Below, one piece after another: positions 1 through 7,653 of a DNA stretch of 13,074 nt. The first letter of the stretch is position 1. Every line of letters starts with the position of its first letter. Made by a program: the position numbers and the translations under genes. The stretch is from assembly GCA_023249955.1 (NCBI GenBank), contig JAHFBR010000015.1, forward strand, positions 1 through 13,074. The letters are read 5' to 3'. The DNA comes from a bacterium. GTDB lineage: Bacteria; Babelota; Babeliae; Babelales; RVW-14. The notes under the pieces are model-generated. The model saw only the letters and a list, made by a program, of their open reading frames with translations. It was not told where the DNA came from and did not search any database.

Positions 1-162
1 GGCTGTTGGCAACGCTACCAGGCCACCCAGAAGGGGGAAGAGGAGTGCTGCGCCGGAAATGATCCAGCGTGACGAGCCCGCCAGGCCGCTGAATGCCAGA
101 GAATGCAGCGCTACCAGGCCAATGGCCCAGAGCAGTAAGCTGTTTTTTGTAGAATTTTTCAT
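1..162 (-). CDS. Partial membrane protein, N-terminal 54 residues
   Basis: An open frame runs from the ATG complementary to 160-162 to the left edge without a stop, giving 54 residues that start MKNSTKNSLLLWAIGLVALH. After a short polar, lysine-containing start there are two hydrophobic stretches, about residues 8-24 and 36-54, separated by a short GSSRW turn. This looks like the start of a small multi-pass inner-membrane protein, or a signal anchor followed by a second helix. The ribosome site is weak (TTAGG just upstream on the minus strand). It lies 69 bases downstream of the F-box/ankyrin gene on the same strand with no clear terminator between them, so it is probably the next gene of the same operon. 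I do not recognise the family and the rest lies outside the window. Confidence 0.6.
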   Translation of the reverse strand, partial: MKNSTKNSLLLWAIGLVALHSLAFSGLAGSSRWIISGAALLFPLLGGLVALPTA

Positions 163-194
163 GACCTAAGCCCTTGTTAAATGTGCCAGAAACC

Positions 195-206
195 CCGTTC
201 GTGGTG
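195..206. repeat. Fragment of a palindromic repeat (12 nt)
   Basis: CCGTTCGTGGTG at 195-206 is the exact reverse complement of 7761-7772, the right arm of a palindromic element at the 3' end of yidD. It lies in the gap between the ankyrin gene and the partial membrane gene. It may be a degenerate copy of the same repeat family. A 12-base match between two points of a 13 kb window can be chance, so this is tentative. Confidence 0.3.
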
Positions 207-231
207 TTTTTACTTTATCACATACAAAACG

Positions 232-954
232 TTAGACAAGCACCTTCGAAAAAAGGCCCTGACGAGCAGGCTTTAGGAAGTCTATAATATCATTTTTGCC
301 GTAAATTTTCGCGAGTTTAAGCGCCGTTCGGCCACGCTTATCCCGTGTGTTAGGGTCAGCTCCATGCTCACACAGGCAGAGCACCATTGCTAGGTGGCCA
401 TGATAGACGGCTTTATGGAGTGCTGTTGAGCCGTATTCTTCCAGAGCGATAACGAAGTTTGGTTCGATTTCAAGAATACATTCTACGGTGGGTACATCAT
501 TATTTTTTACAGCATACAAAAAAATAGCGAATAGATTCTGTGAGTAGCGTGGATGGAGTCCGCGTGGTTGGTGATGTGAAAATTGTTGGATAAGTGATGT
601 GCGCACCTGCTGGAGTAATCGACGGAAGGGAAGCTTTAAAAACTGTTTTATTCGTTGGCATGTGCAGGCAAAAGAGCGTATTGCTTTCAGATCTAAATAT
701 TGAGCGATGCTTGTTGCAATGAGATCTCGAGGCAGCATGAGTATCAAGCAGGGAGCAGTGTCTACGTCAAGGGCAGCCGGTGCTGCAACCTCAAGCCGTG
801 TGAATGCTGATTGTAGTTCTTCAAGCTCAGGATCAATTTCTTCGCCGAGCCCATCATCGTTGCCGTCTTCTTCTGACGATATCATTGCCAAAGCATCCGT
901 GGATACTACCGTAACTAGGGTCATGATGAGTAATAAATTCGTTATACTTTTCAT
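232..954 (-). CDS. Exported F-box-like plus ankyrin-repeat protein
   Basis: 240 residues. Residues 1-23 look like a Sec signal peptide (a lysine, a hydrophobic core, then a DALA ending). An acidic linker follows at about 27-48. Residues 73-108 match the F-box pattern: LPRDL, then SIAQYLDLK, then a CTCQRIKQFL segment (the family form is LP.el...il.yL.l.dl.....vc+.w..l). Residues 141-230 carry about three ankyrin repeats; the clearest are 175-204 (GSTALHKAVYHGH, then HGADPNTRD) and 208-230 (GRTALKLAKIYGK). In eukaryotes F-box domains bind SKP1 of SCF ubiquitin ligases and ankyrin repeats bind client proteins, and some intracellular bacteria export such proteins as effectors. An effector role here is inference. 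The ATG overlaps the folA stop by 4 bases (ATGA), with GGAA about 5 bases upstream, so expression should be coupled to folA. Confidence 0.85.
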   Translation of the reverse strand: MKSITNLLLIMTLVTVVSTDALAMISSEEDGNDDGLGEEIDPELEELQSAFTRLEVAAPAALDVDTAPCLILMLPRDLIATSIAQYLDLKAIRSFACTCQRIKQFLKLPFRRLLQQVRTSLIQQFSHHQPRGLHPRYSQNLFAIFLYAVKNNDVPTVECILEIEPNFVIALEEYGSTALHKAVYHGHLAMVLCLCEHGADPNTRDKRGRTALKLAKIYGKNDIIDFLKPARQGLFSKVLV

Positions 955-1424
955 GGTGTTCCACGCACGCGCGTGTACAAGAAAAATTCAAATTCTGGGT
1001 AATCAGTGTTTTCTACAACTTTCCATAGCGACCAGTCAACGGAAGGGAATAAAACATCCCCGTCGTAATCTTTTTTTATGATGCTGATGAATAACCGATC
1101 AGCGATGGGTAAAAACTGGGCGTAGGTGTAGGTGCCGCCGATGACAAAGATCTCTTTGCCGTATGCTTGAGCGACACGCAAAGCCTGGTCAACCGAGTGA
1201 CAAACATCAACGTTGGGAATAGTTAAGTCTGTCGGTCCCAGAACGATATTATGCCTGTTGGGCAGCGGTCTGCCGATCGATTCAAACGTGCGCTTGCCCA
1301 TGATAACCGTTGTGTCCTGCGTCAAACGCTTAAAATTTTTGAGTTCATCAGGTATGTTCCAGGGCAGCTTGTTGCCTTTGCCGATGACGCCATGTTTGGT
1401 CATGGCCGCGATGATGCTGATCAT
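951..1424 (-). CDS. folA: Dihydrofolate reductase
   Basis: 157 residues, the usual size. It reduces dihydrofolate to tetrahydrofolate with NADPH in the cytoplasm, regenerating the cofactor oxidised by thymidylate synthase. Visible motifs are the N-terminal MISIIAAM strand, VIGKGNKLPWNIPDELKNFK with W22 and the catalytic acid D26 (D27 in E. coli), IMGKRTFESIGRPLP at 41-55, and the NADPH-binding IGG at 95-97. The ATG overlaps the thyA stop by 4 bases (ATGA at 1424-1421), typical of translational coupling, and the gene in turn overlaps the ankyrin gene by 4 bases. Its ribosome site is weak (GAG), which fits dependence on upstream translation. No key residue appears to be missing. Confidence 0.97.
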   Translation of the reverse strand: MISIIAAMTKHGVIGKGNKLPWNIPDELKNFKRLTQDTTVIMGKRTFESIGRPLPNRHNIVLGPTDLTIPNVDVCHSVDQALRVAQAYGKEIFVIGGTYTYAQFLPIADRLFISIIKKDYDGDVLFPSVDWSLWKVVENTDYPEFEFFLYTRVRGTP

Positions 1425-2287
1425 ACCGCGATCTCGAACTTAATCGTTGGCTGGCTGGTGTAATTGACGGGCGTTGAATCCTGCGCGCACCAGTCGAAAA
1501 TAGAGCTGAAGGGTTCGGTAATAATTTGTGGCAGGAGCGAAGGATTGCGCATCAGCTGCTCTTTGGCTCCTTCAATATGATTGGTGTAAATATGAGTGTC
1601 GGCCAAAAAGCCGATCAGCCTGCCTTCTTTCAAGTTGGCCTCTTTTGCTAGCAGATGCAGCAACAGCGCATAACTTGCAATATTAAACGGCAGCCCGAGC
1701 ATCACATCAGAAGAACGCAGATTCCATAACAAATTGAGTCTATTTTCAATGACCGTTACCTGAAAAGAGTAGTGACACGGTGGCAACGCCATCTCGTCCA
1801 GAAACGATGGATTCCACGCCGAAACAATCATGCGTCGGTCGCGTGGATTGGTTTTTAATGTGGTGACCAGTCGCTTGAGTTGATCAAAACCCTGGTTGGT
1901 GTAATCGGCATCGTGGGAGGTATAGCGCGCACCAAAATGCCGCCACTGAAATCCATAAATTGCGCCAAGATCGCGTTCTTCAAGCATGCGTTGCTTGCTG
2001 GCTTGATCGTGACCGTAGGGGGCATTTTTTGGGTAGGCCCACTCGTCCCAAATGTGGTTGTTGCGGTCCTGAAGCCACTTTTTATCAGTTATGCCCTTGA
2101 TAAAAAATTCAAGCTCGGTGGCGATGAGTCTGAAGGGGACTTTTTTGGTGGTCAAGAGTGGAAACCCATCCGCCATGTTGTGCTCAAACATCATGCCGGC
2201 CACCGTTAGCGTATCGATGCCGGTTCTGTTTGTGCAGCGGATGCCATGGTCAAGAATGTGTTGTACGATATTAAGATACGATCTCAT
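1421..2287 (-). CDS. thyA: Thymidylate synthase
   Basis: 288 residues, slightly longer than the 264 of E. coli ThyA. It methylates dUMP to dTMP using methylene-tetrahydrofolate, giving dihydrofolate for FolA. Visible landmarks are the phosphate-binding R21 in NRTG, the RR pair at 151-152, the catalytic Cys171 in ALPPCHYSFQ, RSSD (191-194) and LGLPFN ending at N202 for dUMP binding, and HIY at 232-234. The C-terminus ends in the conserved IAV. The start is well supported: GAGGA lies 7 bases upstream of the ATG on the minus strand, inside the end of the tolC-like gene, which overlaps thyA by 17 bases. Together with folA this is the classical dTMP cycle, and it indicates ThyA rather than flavin-dependent ThyX. 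Confidence 0.98.
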   Translation of the reverse strand: MRSYLNIVQHILDHGIRCTNRTGIDTLTVAGMMFEHNMADGFPLLTTKKVPFRLIATELEFFIKGITDKKWLQDRNNHIWDEWAYPKNAPYGHDQASKQRMLEERDLGAIYGFQWRHFGARYTSHDADYTNQGFDQLKRLVTTLKTNPRDRRMIVSAWNPSFLDEMALPPCHYSFQVTVIENRLNLLWNLRSSDVMLGLPFNIASYALLLHLLAKEANLKEGRLIGFLADTHIYTNHIEGAKEQLMRNPSLLPQIITEPFSSIFDWCAQDSTPVNYTSQPTIKFEIAV

Positions 2288-3623
2288 GGTTATTCCTCAT
2301 CAATTGAGTTGGATAACCGCAGACAAACATCAGGTCACGTTCCGCCAGTGCAACGTCGATGTTGCGTGCAAGCCAATCCAGCTGCGCCTGCTGCCAGGTA
2401 GTTTTTGCAACATCAAAATCGACTGCTGAAATTTGGCCAATCTCAAACTCCTGCTTGCTGCGTTCAAAATCGTTGTTGGTACGCAAGTATTGCAACTTTT
2501 GTGCCTTGAGCGCAGTAAGCGCTTTGGCGAGCGCGAAATAACGATCTTGCACTTCTTGCTTAATCGTTAAAATCGTCTGATCTTGATTGAGCATCTCTTT
2601 AACTTTATTGGCATACGCTTGTTGTTCTTGATACTGATTTACTAATCCATCAAACAGCGGCCAGGACATGGCAACGCTGAACTGGTGGAAACTGTCGCTG
2701 CGCGATCCTAGAGGCACAGACCCCAAAAAAGAGACGTGTCCGGCCTGTGCGTTAGCCGTGAACGTGGGCAAGCGCAAGCCTTGGGCAATTTTAATATTTT
2801 GCTGTTCTGCCGCAATTTTCTTTTCGTTTTGTGTCCTCTCGGGGCGATGGCGCAGTGCATGGGTGTAATACGTTTCAAGTGGGTGCTGCGCGGTAACCTT
2901 TTCTGGGTGCCATGATAAATGTGTCGATGGTGATGGCGCAGCGCCATCAGACCCATTGCTCAACAACGATATTGACGCTCCCATCAAAAATTCAAGACGC
3001 TTGTACGCGCTGGCAACGTTGTAGGTGTATTGCTCGACTTGAGAACTGCTGGAACCATAGTCCTCAACGCCTTTAAACCAGGTAGATTTGTCTGAAAGTT
3101 CAAGTTGATGTTCATGTTTTGCTTTATCAAAAACATGAAGAGCAGAACGAGCGAGTGAAGCGATTGTTTTTTGTTGTTCCTGCACCAGCCAGGCTTGTAA
3201 AAAAGCCTTTTCTGTTTCCAGGCGAACATTGTTCTTTTGAACCTCTCGTTCGGCCTCCGTTTGTTCCGCTACAAGTTTTGCGCGTTTATATCTTTGCAAC
3301 GGACCGGCGAATGAGTAAATCAGTTGATCGGTATTGAGCAACGTGGTATTGGCTGGGTAGTCCTGATGGCTTTGCTGGGTGAAGGAACTATCAAGTCTGA
3401 TTTTGGGATAATACTCAGCCAATTCGGCTTTTGAGGCAGATTTGTTGGCGTAAGTGGCAAATTTTAATGCTTCAAGGTTGGGGCGGTGTTCAAGCGCTTG
3501 TTCAACCGCGTCATCCATGGTGAGGTAGTGAGAAAGCGTTGTTTTAAAGAACTTATTTTTGTGAGCGTGGGCTGATAAAAAACTTGTGACGAGCGCACAA
3601 AAAAGTATGATCCGTTTTTTCAT
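2271..3623 (-). CDS. TolC-family outer-membrane channel protein
   Basis: 450 residues. Residues 1-20 form a Sec signal peptide ending SAHA. The rest shows the two-fold repeat of the outer-membrane efflux family: TMDDAVEQALEHRPNLEALK with a downstream YYPKI, and then about residues 247-290 with ALRHRPERTQNEKKIAAEQQ and LPTFTANAQAG. Long helical stretches rich in Q, K and A follow, and a second strand region lies near PLFDGLVNQY. TolC-type trimers form an outer-membrane barrel with a periplasmic helical tunnel for multidrug efflux or type I secretion. No adaptor or inner-membrane pump gene is in the window, so the partner is unknown. The start is supported by AAAAGG 7 bases upstream. It lies 34 bases after the waaC-like gene, overlaps thyA by 17 bases, and has no terminator on either side. 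Confidence 0.9.
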   Translation of the reverse strand: MKKRIILFCALVTSFLSAHAHKNKFFKTTLSHYLTMDDAVEQALEHRPNLEALKFATYANKSASKAELAEYYPKIRLDSSFTQQSHQDYPANTTLLNTDQLIYSFAGPLQRYKRAKLVAEQTEAEREVQKNNVRLETEKAFLQAWLVQEQQKTIASLARSALHVFDKAKHEHQLELSDKSTWFKGVEDYGSSSSQVEQYTYNVASAYKRLEFLMGASISLLSNGSDGAAPSPSTHLSWHPEKVTAQHPLETYYTHALRHRPERTQNEKKIAAEQQNIKIAQGLRLPTFTANAQAGHVSFLGSVPLGSRSDSFHQFSVAMSWPLFDGLVNQYQEQQAYANKVKEMLNQDQTILTIKQEVQDRYFALAKALTALKAQKLQYLRTNNDFERSKQEFEIGQISAVDFDVAKTTWQQAQLDWLARNIDVALAERDLMFVCGYPTQLMRNNHEIVS

Positions 3624-3657
3624 AAAGAGCCTTTTATCATTTAAAGATTATATGCAC

Positions 3658-4731
3658 CTAGCTTACGGAGGGTGCATTTTTTTGGCAAGAAAAAGGCAAT
3701 CTATGTATTGCTTGCGCCAGGTCAGCTGCGCTTAGCTGCTGCATGCAGTTTTCTGTGCCGTGTGATTTTTGATACACGTGCGGACACGGGACTTGGATGG
3801 CACGTGCAATGTTGGGCGTAAATAGAAATGGTCCGTGACGCAGTTTTGATGTTGGCCCGAACAGGCCAATGGCCGGCACGCCCAAAAAATCTGCAAGGTG
3901 CAAAAAGCTGGTGTCAGGCGCAATGAGCAACGAAACTTTTTGCAAAAAGTATGTGGTTGTGGCTAAATCCCACGAGGGTAAGATGTGTACGGGCAAGCGG
4001 TGTTGCGCAGCATACTCGGCAACGGCTTTGGCGTCTGCACCAAAATCTTTGCCCATCAGCACAAGCTGCCGTTCCGGCATGGTGTTGGCTAGCTTTTTTG
4101 CCAACTCATTCCAGTGCTCTGATGGCCAGCGCTTTGACTCCCACGTGGTGTTGGGGCAGAGGGCGATAACGTTTGTAAGACTGTTTTTTTGCAGCCACGA
4201 GTCGACAACATTTTTTTTGTCCGTTGGCGTTTGGATATAAAAACTTTTTTGCAGCGTATCAATGGTGGGGCAGGACGTCGGTCCCACTAGATCGTAAATC
4301 ACGTCAGAAACCAGCGCAAGATTTTTTTGGATAATATTCTTATAAACCGGTGCGGTGTGCTGGTGCGTCAGCAGCGAGCTGACCGATTCGCGTGCGTTCT
4401 TCCAGTCAAAGCCGTATTTTTTGCCGCGCAGTGAGAAAAGTAGAAGCGATGTTTTGATAAGCCCCTGAAAATCGATGATGGCGTCCCAGCGCGTCGCGCG
4501 CAGCTCGTTTACCAGCCCGGCCGTCTTTGCAAAGGCGCCTGGCATAAAAAAGCGGTTGGGGATGACCACCACACGATCTAAAAAAGGTTGATTAACAATC
4601 AGGCTCGCCGCCTTTTCTTGCACAATCCAGGTGATGCGGGCCTGCGGCACACAGGCCTTGAGCAAAAAGATGGCAGGCAGGGTGTGAATGACGTCACCAA
4701 TGGATGAAACACGAATGATAAGAATGTTCAT
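3658..4731 (-). CDS. waaC: Glycosyltransferase family 9, lipopolysaccharide heptosyltransferase I-like
   Basis: 357 residues from the ATG at 4731. It belongs to the GT9 ADP-heptose:LPS heptosyltransferases, which add heptose to the Kdo-lipid A inner core at the cytoplasmic face of the inner membrane. N-terminal MNILIIRVSSIGDVIHTLPA matches the family's opening strand and GD loop. Similarity to E. coli WaaC is visible in DAIIDFQGLIKTSLLL and YGFDWKNARESVSSLL. The nucleotide-binding half shows WESKRWPSEHW and the GT9 signature APDTSFLHLADFLGVPAIGLFGPT. A TTG at 4758 would add nine residues, but the family alignment favours the ATG even though it has no clear Shine-Dalgarno. It is the first gene of the minus-strand operon. 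WaaC rather than WaaF is based on these local resemblances only. Confidence 0.88.
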   Translation of the reverse strand: MNILIIRVSSIGDVIHTLPAIFLLKACVPQARITWIVQEKAASLIVNQPFLDRVVVIPNRFFMPGAFAKTAGLVNELRATRWDAIIDFQGLIKTSLLLFSLRGKKYGFDWKNARESVSSLLTHQHTAPVYKNIIQKNLALVSDVIYDLVGPTSCPTIDTLQKSFYIQTPTDKKNVVDSWLQKNSLTNVIALCPNTTWESKRWPSEHWNELAKKLANTMPERQLVLMGKDFGADAKAVAEYAAQHRLPVHILPSWDLATTTYFLQKVSLLIAPDTSFLHLADFLGVPAIGLFGPTSKLRHGPFLFTPNIARAIQVPCPHVYQKSHGTENCMQQLSAADLAQAIHRLPFSCQKNAPSVS

Positions 4732-4772
4732 GGCTGTTCTGTATGCAAAAGGGTGCAAAATCGTTAAACTCT

Positions 4773-4801
4773 TTGAAATGGACGACCAACCAAGGTATTT
4801 T
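4773..4801 (+). promoter_or_regulatory. Possible promoter for the M16 peptidase gene
   Basis: TTGAAA at 4773-4778 and TATTTT at 4796-4801 are separated by 17 bases, close to a sigma-70-type arrangement (5/6 and 4/6 matches). They lie 38 bases before the peptidase ATG in the short divergent gap with the waaC operon. No equally good minus-strand promoter was found there. Sequence match only. Confidence 0.35.
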
Positions 4802-4839
4802 TACCATAGTAATCTAAAAATGTCACAGGGGTGTATGTT

Positions 4840-7608
4840 ATGGAGCTGCTAACAGCAAAAGTAAAAATTATATTGTTTCTTCTGGTGGGTTCTGCAGTTT
4901 GCTTTGCGTTGTATCGATGGTGGCATCGAACGCGACGTGGTGCCGTTGGTGGTTCGATACCAACCTTTACCGTTCCTGCCGATCGTGTACGCAAAGAGGT
5001 TTTAGCAAACGGCATGCATGTGCTTGTTTTCAAAAACACAGCAATGCCCAAGGTGTTGGTACAAATTGCGTATGATGTGGGCTCATATGTTGAAGATAGC
5101 GGTGAGCGTGGCCTGGCGCATCTGGTTGAACACATGATTTTTAAGGGCACGCAAAAGTTATCAGAATCGGACATCGATGCTATTGCTCGCAAGTATGGCG
5201 CAACGATGAACGCCTTTACCTCCTATGACGTCACCAGCTACCACTTTGAAGTGAACAAAAATAACTGGAAGCCGTTTTTTGGCATGCTTGCCGACTGCAT
5301 GCAGAACGCGCGCTTTGATGATCAACACCTTGCCTCCGAAATTAAAGCGGTGATTCAAGAGTTGAAGATGTGTAGGGACAGTTATTGGCGCATGATGATT
5401 CTCAAGGCCTGCACACTGCTGTTTCCTTCCAATCATCCATACCACACCCCGGTGATTGGTTTTAAAGAGGATCTGCTGAACCTGGATGCCGAAAATCTTA
5501 AACGCTTTTATAAAAAGTATTATCGCCCCGATCGCGCAACGCTGTTTATTGTTGGTGATGTTGATCCTGAAGAAGCCCTGGCAAGCGCGCGCGAGCAGTT
5601 TGCGCACATCATGCCGGAGCAGGCATCGATTGTAAAAGAGTTTCCCGTTTTGATTCCCGAGCTGACCGTTAACCATACCCGTTCGTTTGAAGATGTGCAG
5701 CACGAGCATCTGGGGCTTTATTGGGTTATTCCAGGACACAAATCAGAAACCGAGCATATCCCGTCTGCCATTGCGCTGCTGTTGGGCGAAGGGCAGTCCA
5801 GCCGTTTATCTCAGCTGCTGGTGGATGACAAAAAGATTGCGTCCTCGGTATACGTCAAGGCGTCAAAATTTGCCGAGGCGGGGATCTTTATTATTTTAAT
5901 CGAACCAATGCCGGGCAAGGGTGACGAGTGTGTTGATCTGGTAAAACAAGAGCTTGCGCGCTTGATTAACGATGGCGTTGTAAAACAAGAGTTGGAGCGC
6001 ATTGCCAAACAAAAGAGCAAGCGCTTTTTTCTTAAGCTGCAAGATTATCACGACTTTGTGTACAACTGGATTAAATCATATTTTGCAACACGCGATGAAC
6101 TGGATGTTTTTAAACGCATCACTAAGTTTCATACACTCACCAGCGACCAGATAAAAGCATACGCCCAGACTCACCTCGATCCGTTCCTGATGAGTCGCAT
6201 TGAAGTGTTGCCGTTGCCAGAATCCAAGCGTCCCCTGCGCGAAGCAATCAAGCAGGCTTCGGATCAGTTGGATCAAAAAATCCTGTCGCGCCACGTGCGT
6301 ACAGCACCGGTTGAAGAGCCGCGAGCGGCGCTTACCTTCAATCATCCGCATCCGCTGGAGTTCAAGTTTCCACAGCCAACGCGGGTGTTTGAACTTAAGA
6401 ATGGCTTAAAAGTCATCTTGGCACGCAATGCCGACACCCCGCTGATCGCGCTCAACTGCCAATTCAAAGACGCATCATTTGTGGAAGAGTCGCGCGAGGG
6501 CATCAGCTTGGAGTGCATGATGGACATGCTGATGGAGGGCAGTGATGGCCTGAGCAAAAAAGATAACGTTGATTTCTTTGAGCAACACGGAGCTTCGTAC
6601 TCTTTCAGTGCACACGGCGCGCGCTTTTTGTGCTTGCGTGATGACTTTGATGCACTTGCCCAGCGCTTTTATCATATCATTGCGCACCCAACGTTTCCGA
6701 CAGCAGCACTTGATAAACTTAAAAAGATTTTTGTCAGCAACTATCAACGTGCGCAAGATTCACCCCGTTCTATGGCTTCGCGCATTCTTAAAAATGCGAT
6801 TTACAAAGATCATCCGTACGCCTGGACGTTTGATGAAGCCATTGATCTGATTAACGGCTGTGATGTTGCAGCGCTCAAAGCGTTGCATCAAACATTTGTC
6901 TGTCCGGCCAACATGACGCTGAGTGTGGTGGGTGATTTTGATGAACAACAAATGGAGAAGGCGATTGCAAAACTGTTTGGTTCCTGGCCAACGGGTGAAG
7001 AGAAAAAATATGACAAAGTTAAGCATGGATTTGATGCCGGCGCCACTCTTGATCACCACATGTTGCGCGATCAGGTAATGTTGCTGATGGGCCAGCCATC
7101 ATCCATCACTATTTACGATGAAGATCTGGTGCCGCTCAAAATGTTATCAATCATCTGCTTTGATTCCATGGGCTCGCGTATTTTTAAAGTACGCGAACAA
7201 ACCGGTCTGTTTTACACCGCATTTGGATCTTTCGCTACGCATGCTACCAAAGAGCACGGTTACGATTATATCGGCATGTTGGTTAGCCCAGAAAATATGG
7301 AGACGGCCGAGCAGCAGATGCGTGCGGTGCTCCAGCAGGTTGCCCAGCACGGTGTGACGGATGAAGAGATTGATGCGGCACGACAAATTTATCTAAAAGA
7401 TCTGATTGATCTGATCGCCAGCGATTCAGCCATTGCACGCCTGATGTGCTCGCTGGATTCGTTCAAGCTTGGTTTTGATTATTATGATAAAGTGCTTGCG
7501 CGTGTTCAGACGCTGACGCGAGACGAGCTTAATGCAATTGCTGCTCGTTACTGCTTGCCGGACAAGATGGTTCGTGTACGCGTTGGGCCGGTGGGGAAGA
7601 AGGGGTAG
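4840..7608 (+). CDS. Membrane-anchored M16 (pitrilysin/insulinase family) zinc metallopeptidase
   Basis: 922 residues from the ATG at 4840, chosen because AGGGG lies 8 bases upstream; the in-frame GTG at 4831 overlaps that site. A hydrophobic segment at about residues 9-27, followed by a basic patch (RWWHRTRR), looks like an uncleaved N-terminal anchor that would leave the enzyme in the periplasm. The N-terminal half has the inverted zinc motif HLVEH at 94-98 in the context GLAHLVEHMIFKGT, with E174 as the likely third ligand 76 residues further on. The C-terminal half begins near FELKNGLKVIL (about residue 517). It repeats the fold, but the motif is gone: the aligned positions read L557, M560 and M561. 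One active plus one inactive half is the normal M16 design for a peptide-degrading clamshell. The gene has no same-strand neighbour, so the substrate is unknown. Confidence 0.93.
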   Translation: MELLTAKVKIILFLLVGSAVCFALYRWWHRTRRGAVGGSIPTFTVPADRVRKEVLANGMHVLVFKNTAMPKVLVQIAYDVGSYVEDSGERGLAHLVEHMIFKGTQKLSESDIDAIARKYGATMNAFTSYDVTSYHFEVNKNNWKPFFGMLADCMQNARFDDQHLASEIKAVIQELKMCRDSYWRMMILKACTLLFPSNHPYHTPVIGFKEDLLNLDAENLKRFYKKYYRPDRATLFIVGDVDPEEALASAREQFAHIMPEQASIVKEFPVLIPELTVNHTRSFEDVQHEHLGLYWVIPGHKSETEHIPSAIALLLGEGQSSRLSQLLVDDKKIASSVYVKASKFAEAGIFIILIEPMPGKGDECVDLVKQELARLINDGVVKQELERIAKQKSKRFFLKLQDYHDFVYNWIKSYFATRDELDVFKRITKFHTLTSDQIKAYAQTHLDPFLMSRIEVLPLPESKRPLREAIKQASDQLDQKILSRHVRTAPVEEPRAALTFNHPHPLEFKFPQPTRVFELKNGLKVILARNADTPLIALNCQFKDASFVEESREGISLECMMDMLMEGSDGLSKKDNVDFFEQHGASYSFSAHGARFLCLRDDFDALAQRFYHIIAHPTFPTAALDKLKKIFVSNYQRAQDSPRSMASRILKNAIYKDHPYAWTFDEAIDLINGCDVAALKALHQTFVCPANMTLSVVGDFDEQQMEKAIAKLFGSWPTGEEKKYDKVKHGFDAGATLDHHMLRDQVMLLMGQPSSITIYDEDLVPLKMLSIICFDSMGSRIFKVREQTGLFYTAFGSFATHATKEHGYDYIGMLVSPENMETAEQQMRAVLQQVAQHGVTDEEIDAARQIYLKDLIDLIASDSAIARLMCSLDSFKLGFDYYDKVLARVQTLTRDELNAIAARYCLPDKMVRVRVGPVGKKG

Positions 7609-7653
7609 GTACCCTTTGCTCAGCATTCAGGATTTGACTATTTTTTAGGCGTG

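Noticed and set aside
54..65. Possible MazE- or EF-hand-like reading of the DVDGDDEEEK stretch (residues 55-64 of the acidic protein at 8506-8757)
   Set aside because: The spacing of acidic residues does not fit a full EF-hand or dockerin loop and no flanking helices are evident; composition alone explains it.
14..121. Direct repeat GCTACCAGGCCA at 14-25 and 110-121
   Set aside because: Both copies encode GLVA in the same frame of the partial membrane protein, 32 codons apart; similar codons in hydrophobic segments explain it.
191..210. Hairpin followed by a T run (AAACCCC, then GGTGTTTTT) as a terminator
   Set aside because: The T run is on the plus strand, where no gene ends; on the minus strand, where the operon runs, the stem is short, mismatched and has no T run after it.
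4731..4758. TTG start adding nine residues to the heptosyltransferase
   Set aside because: The family alignment begins at MNILIIRVSSIGD; the added residues (MHPFAYRTA) have no counterpart and the TTG has only a weak AAGAG upstream.
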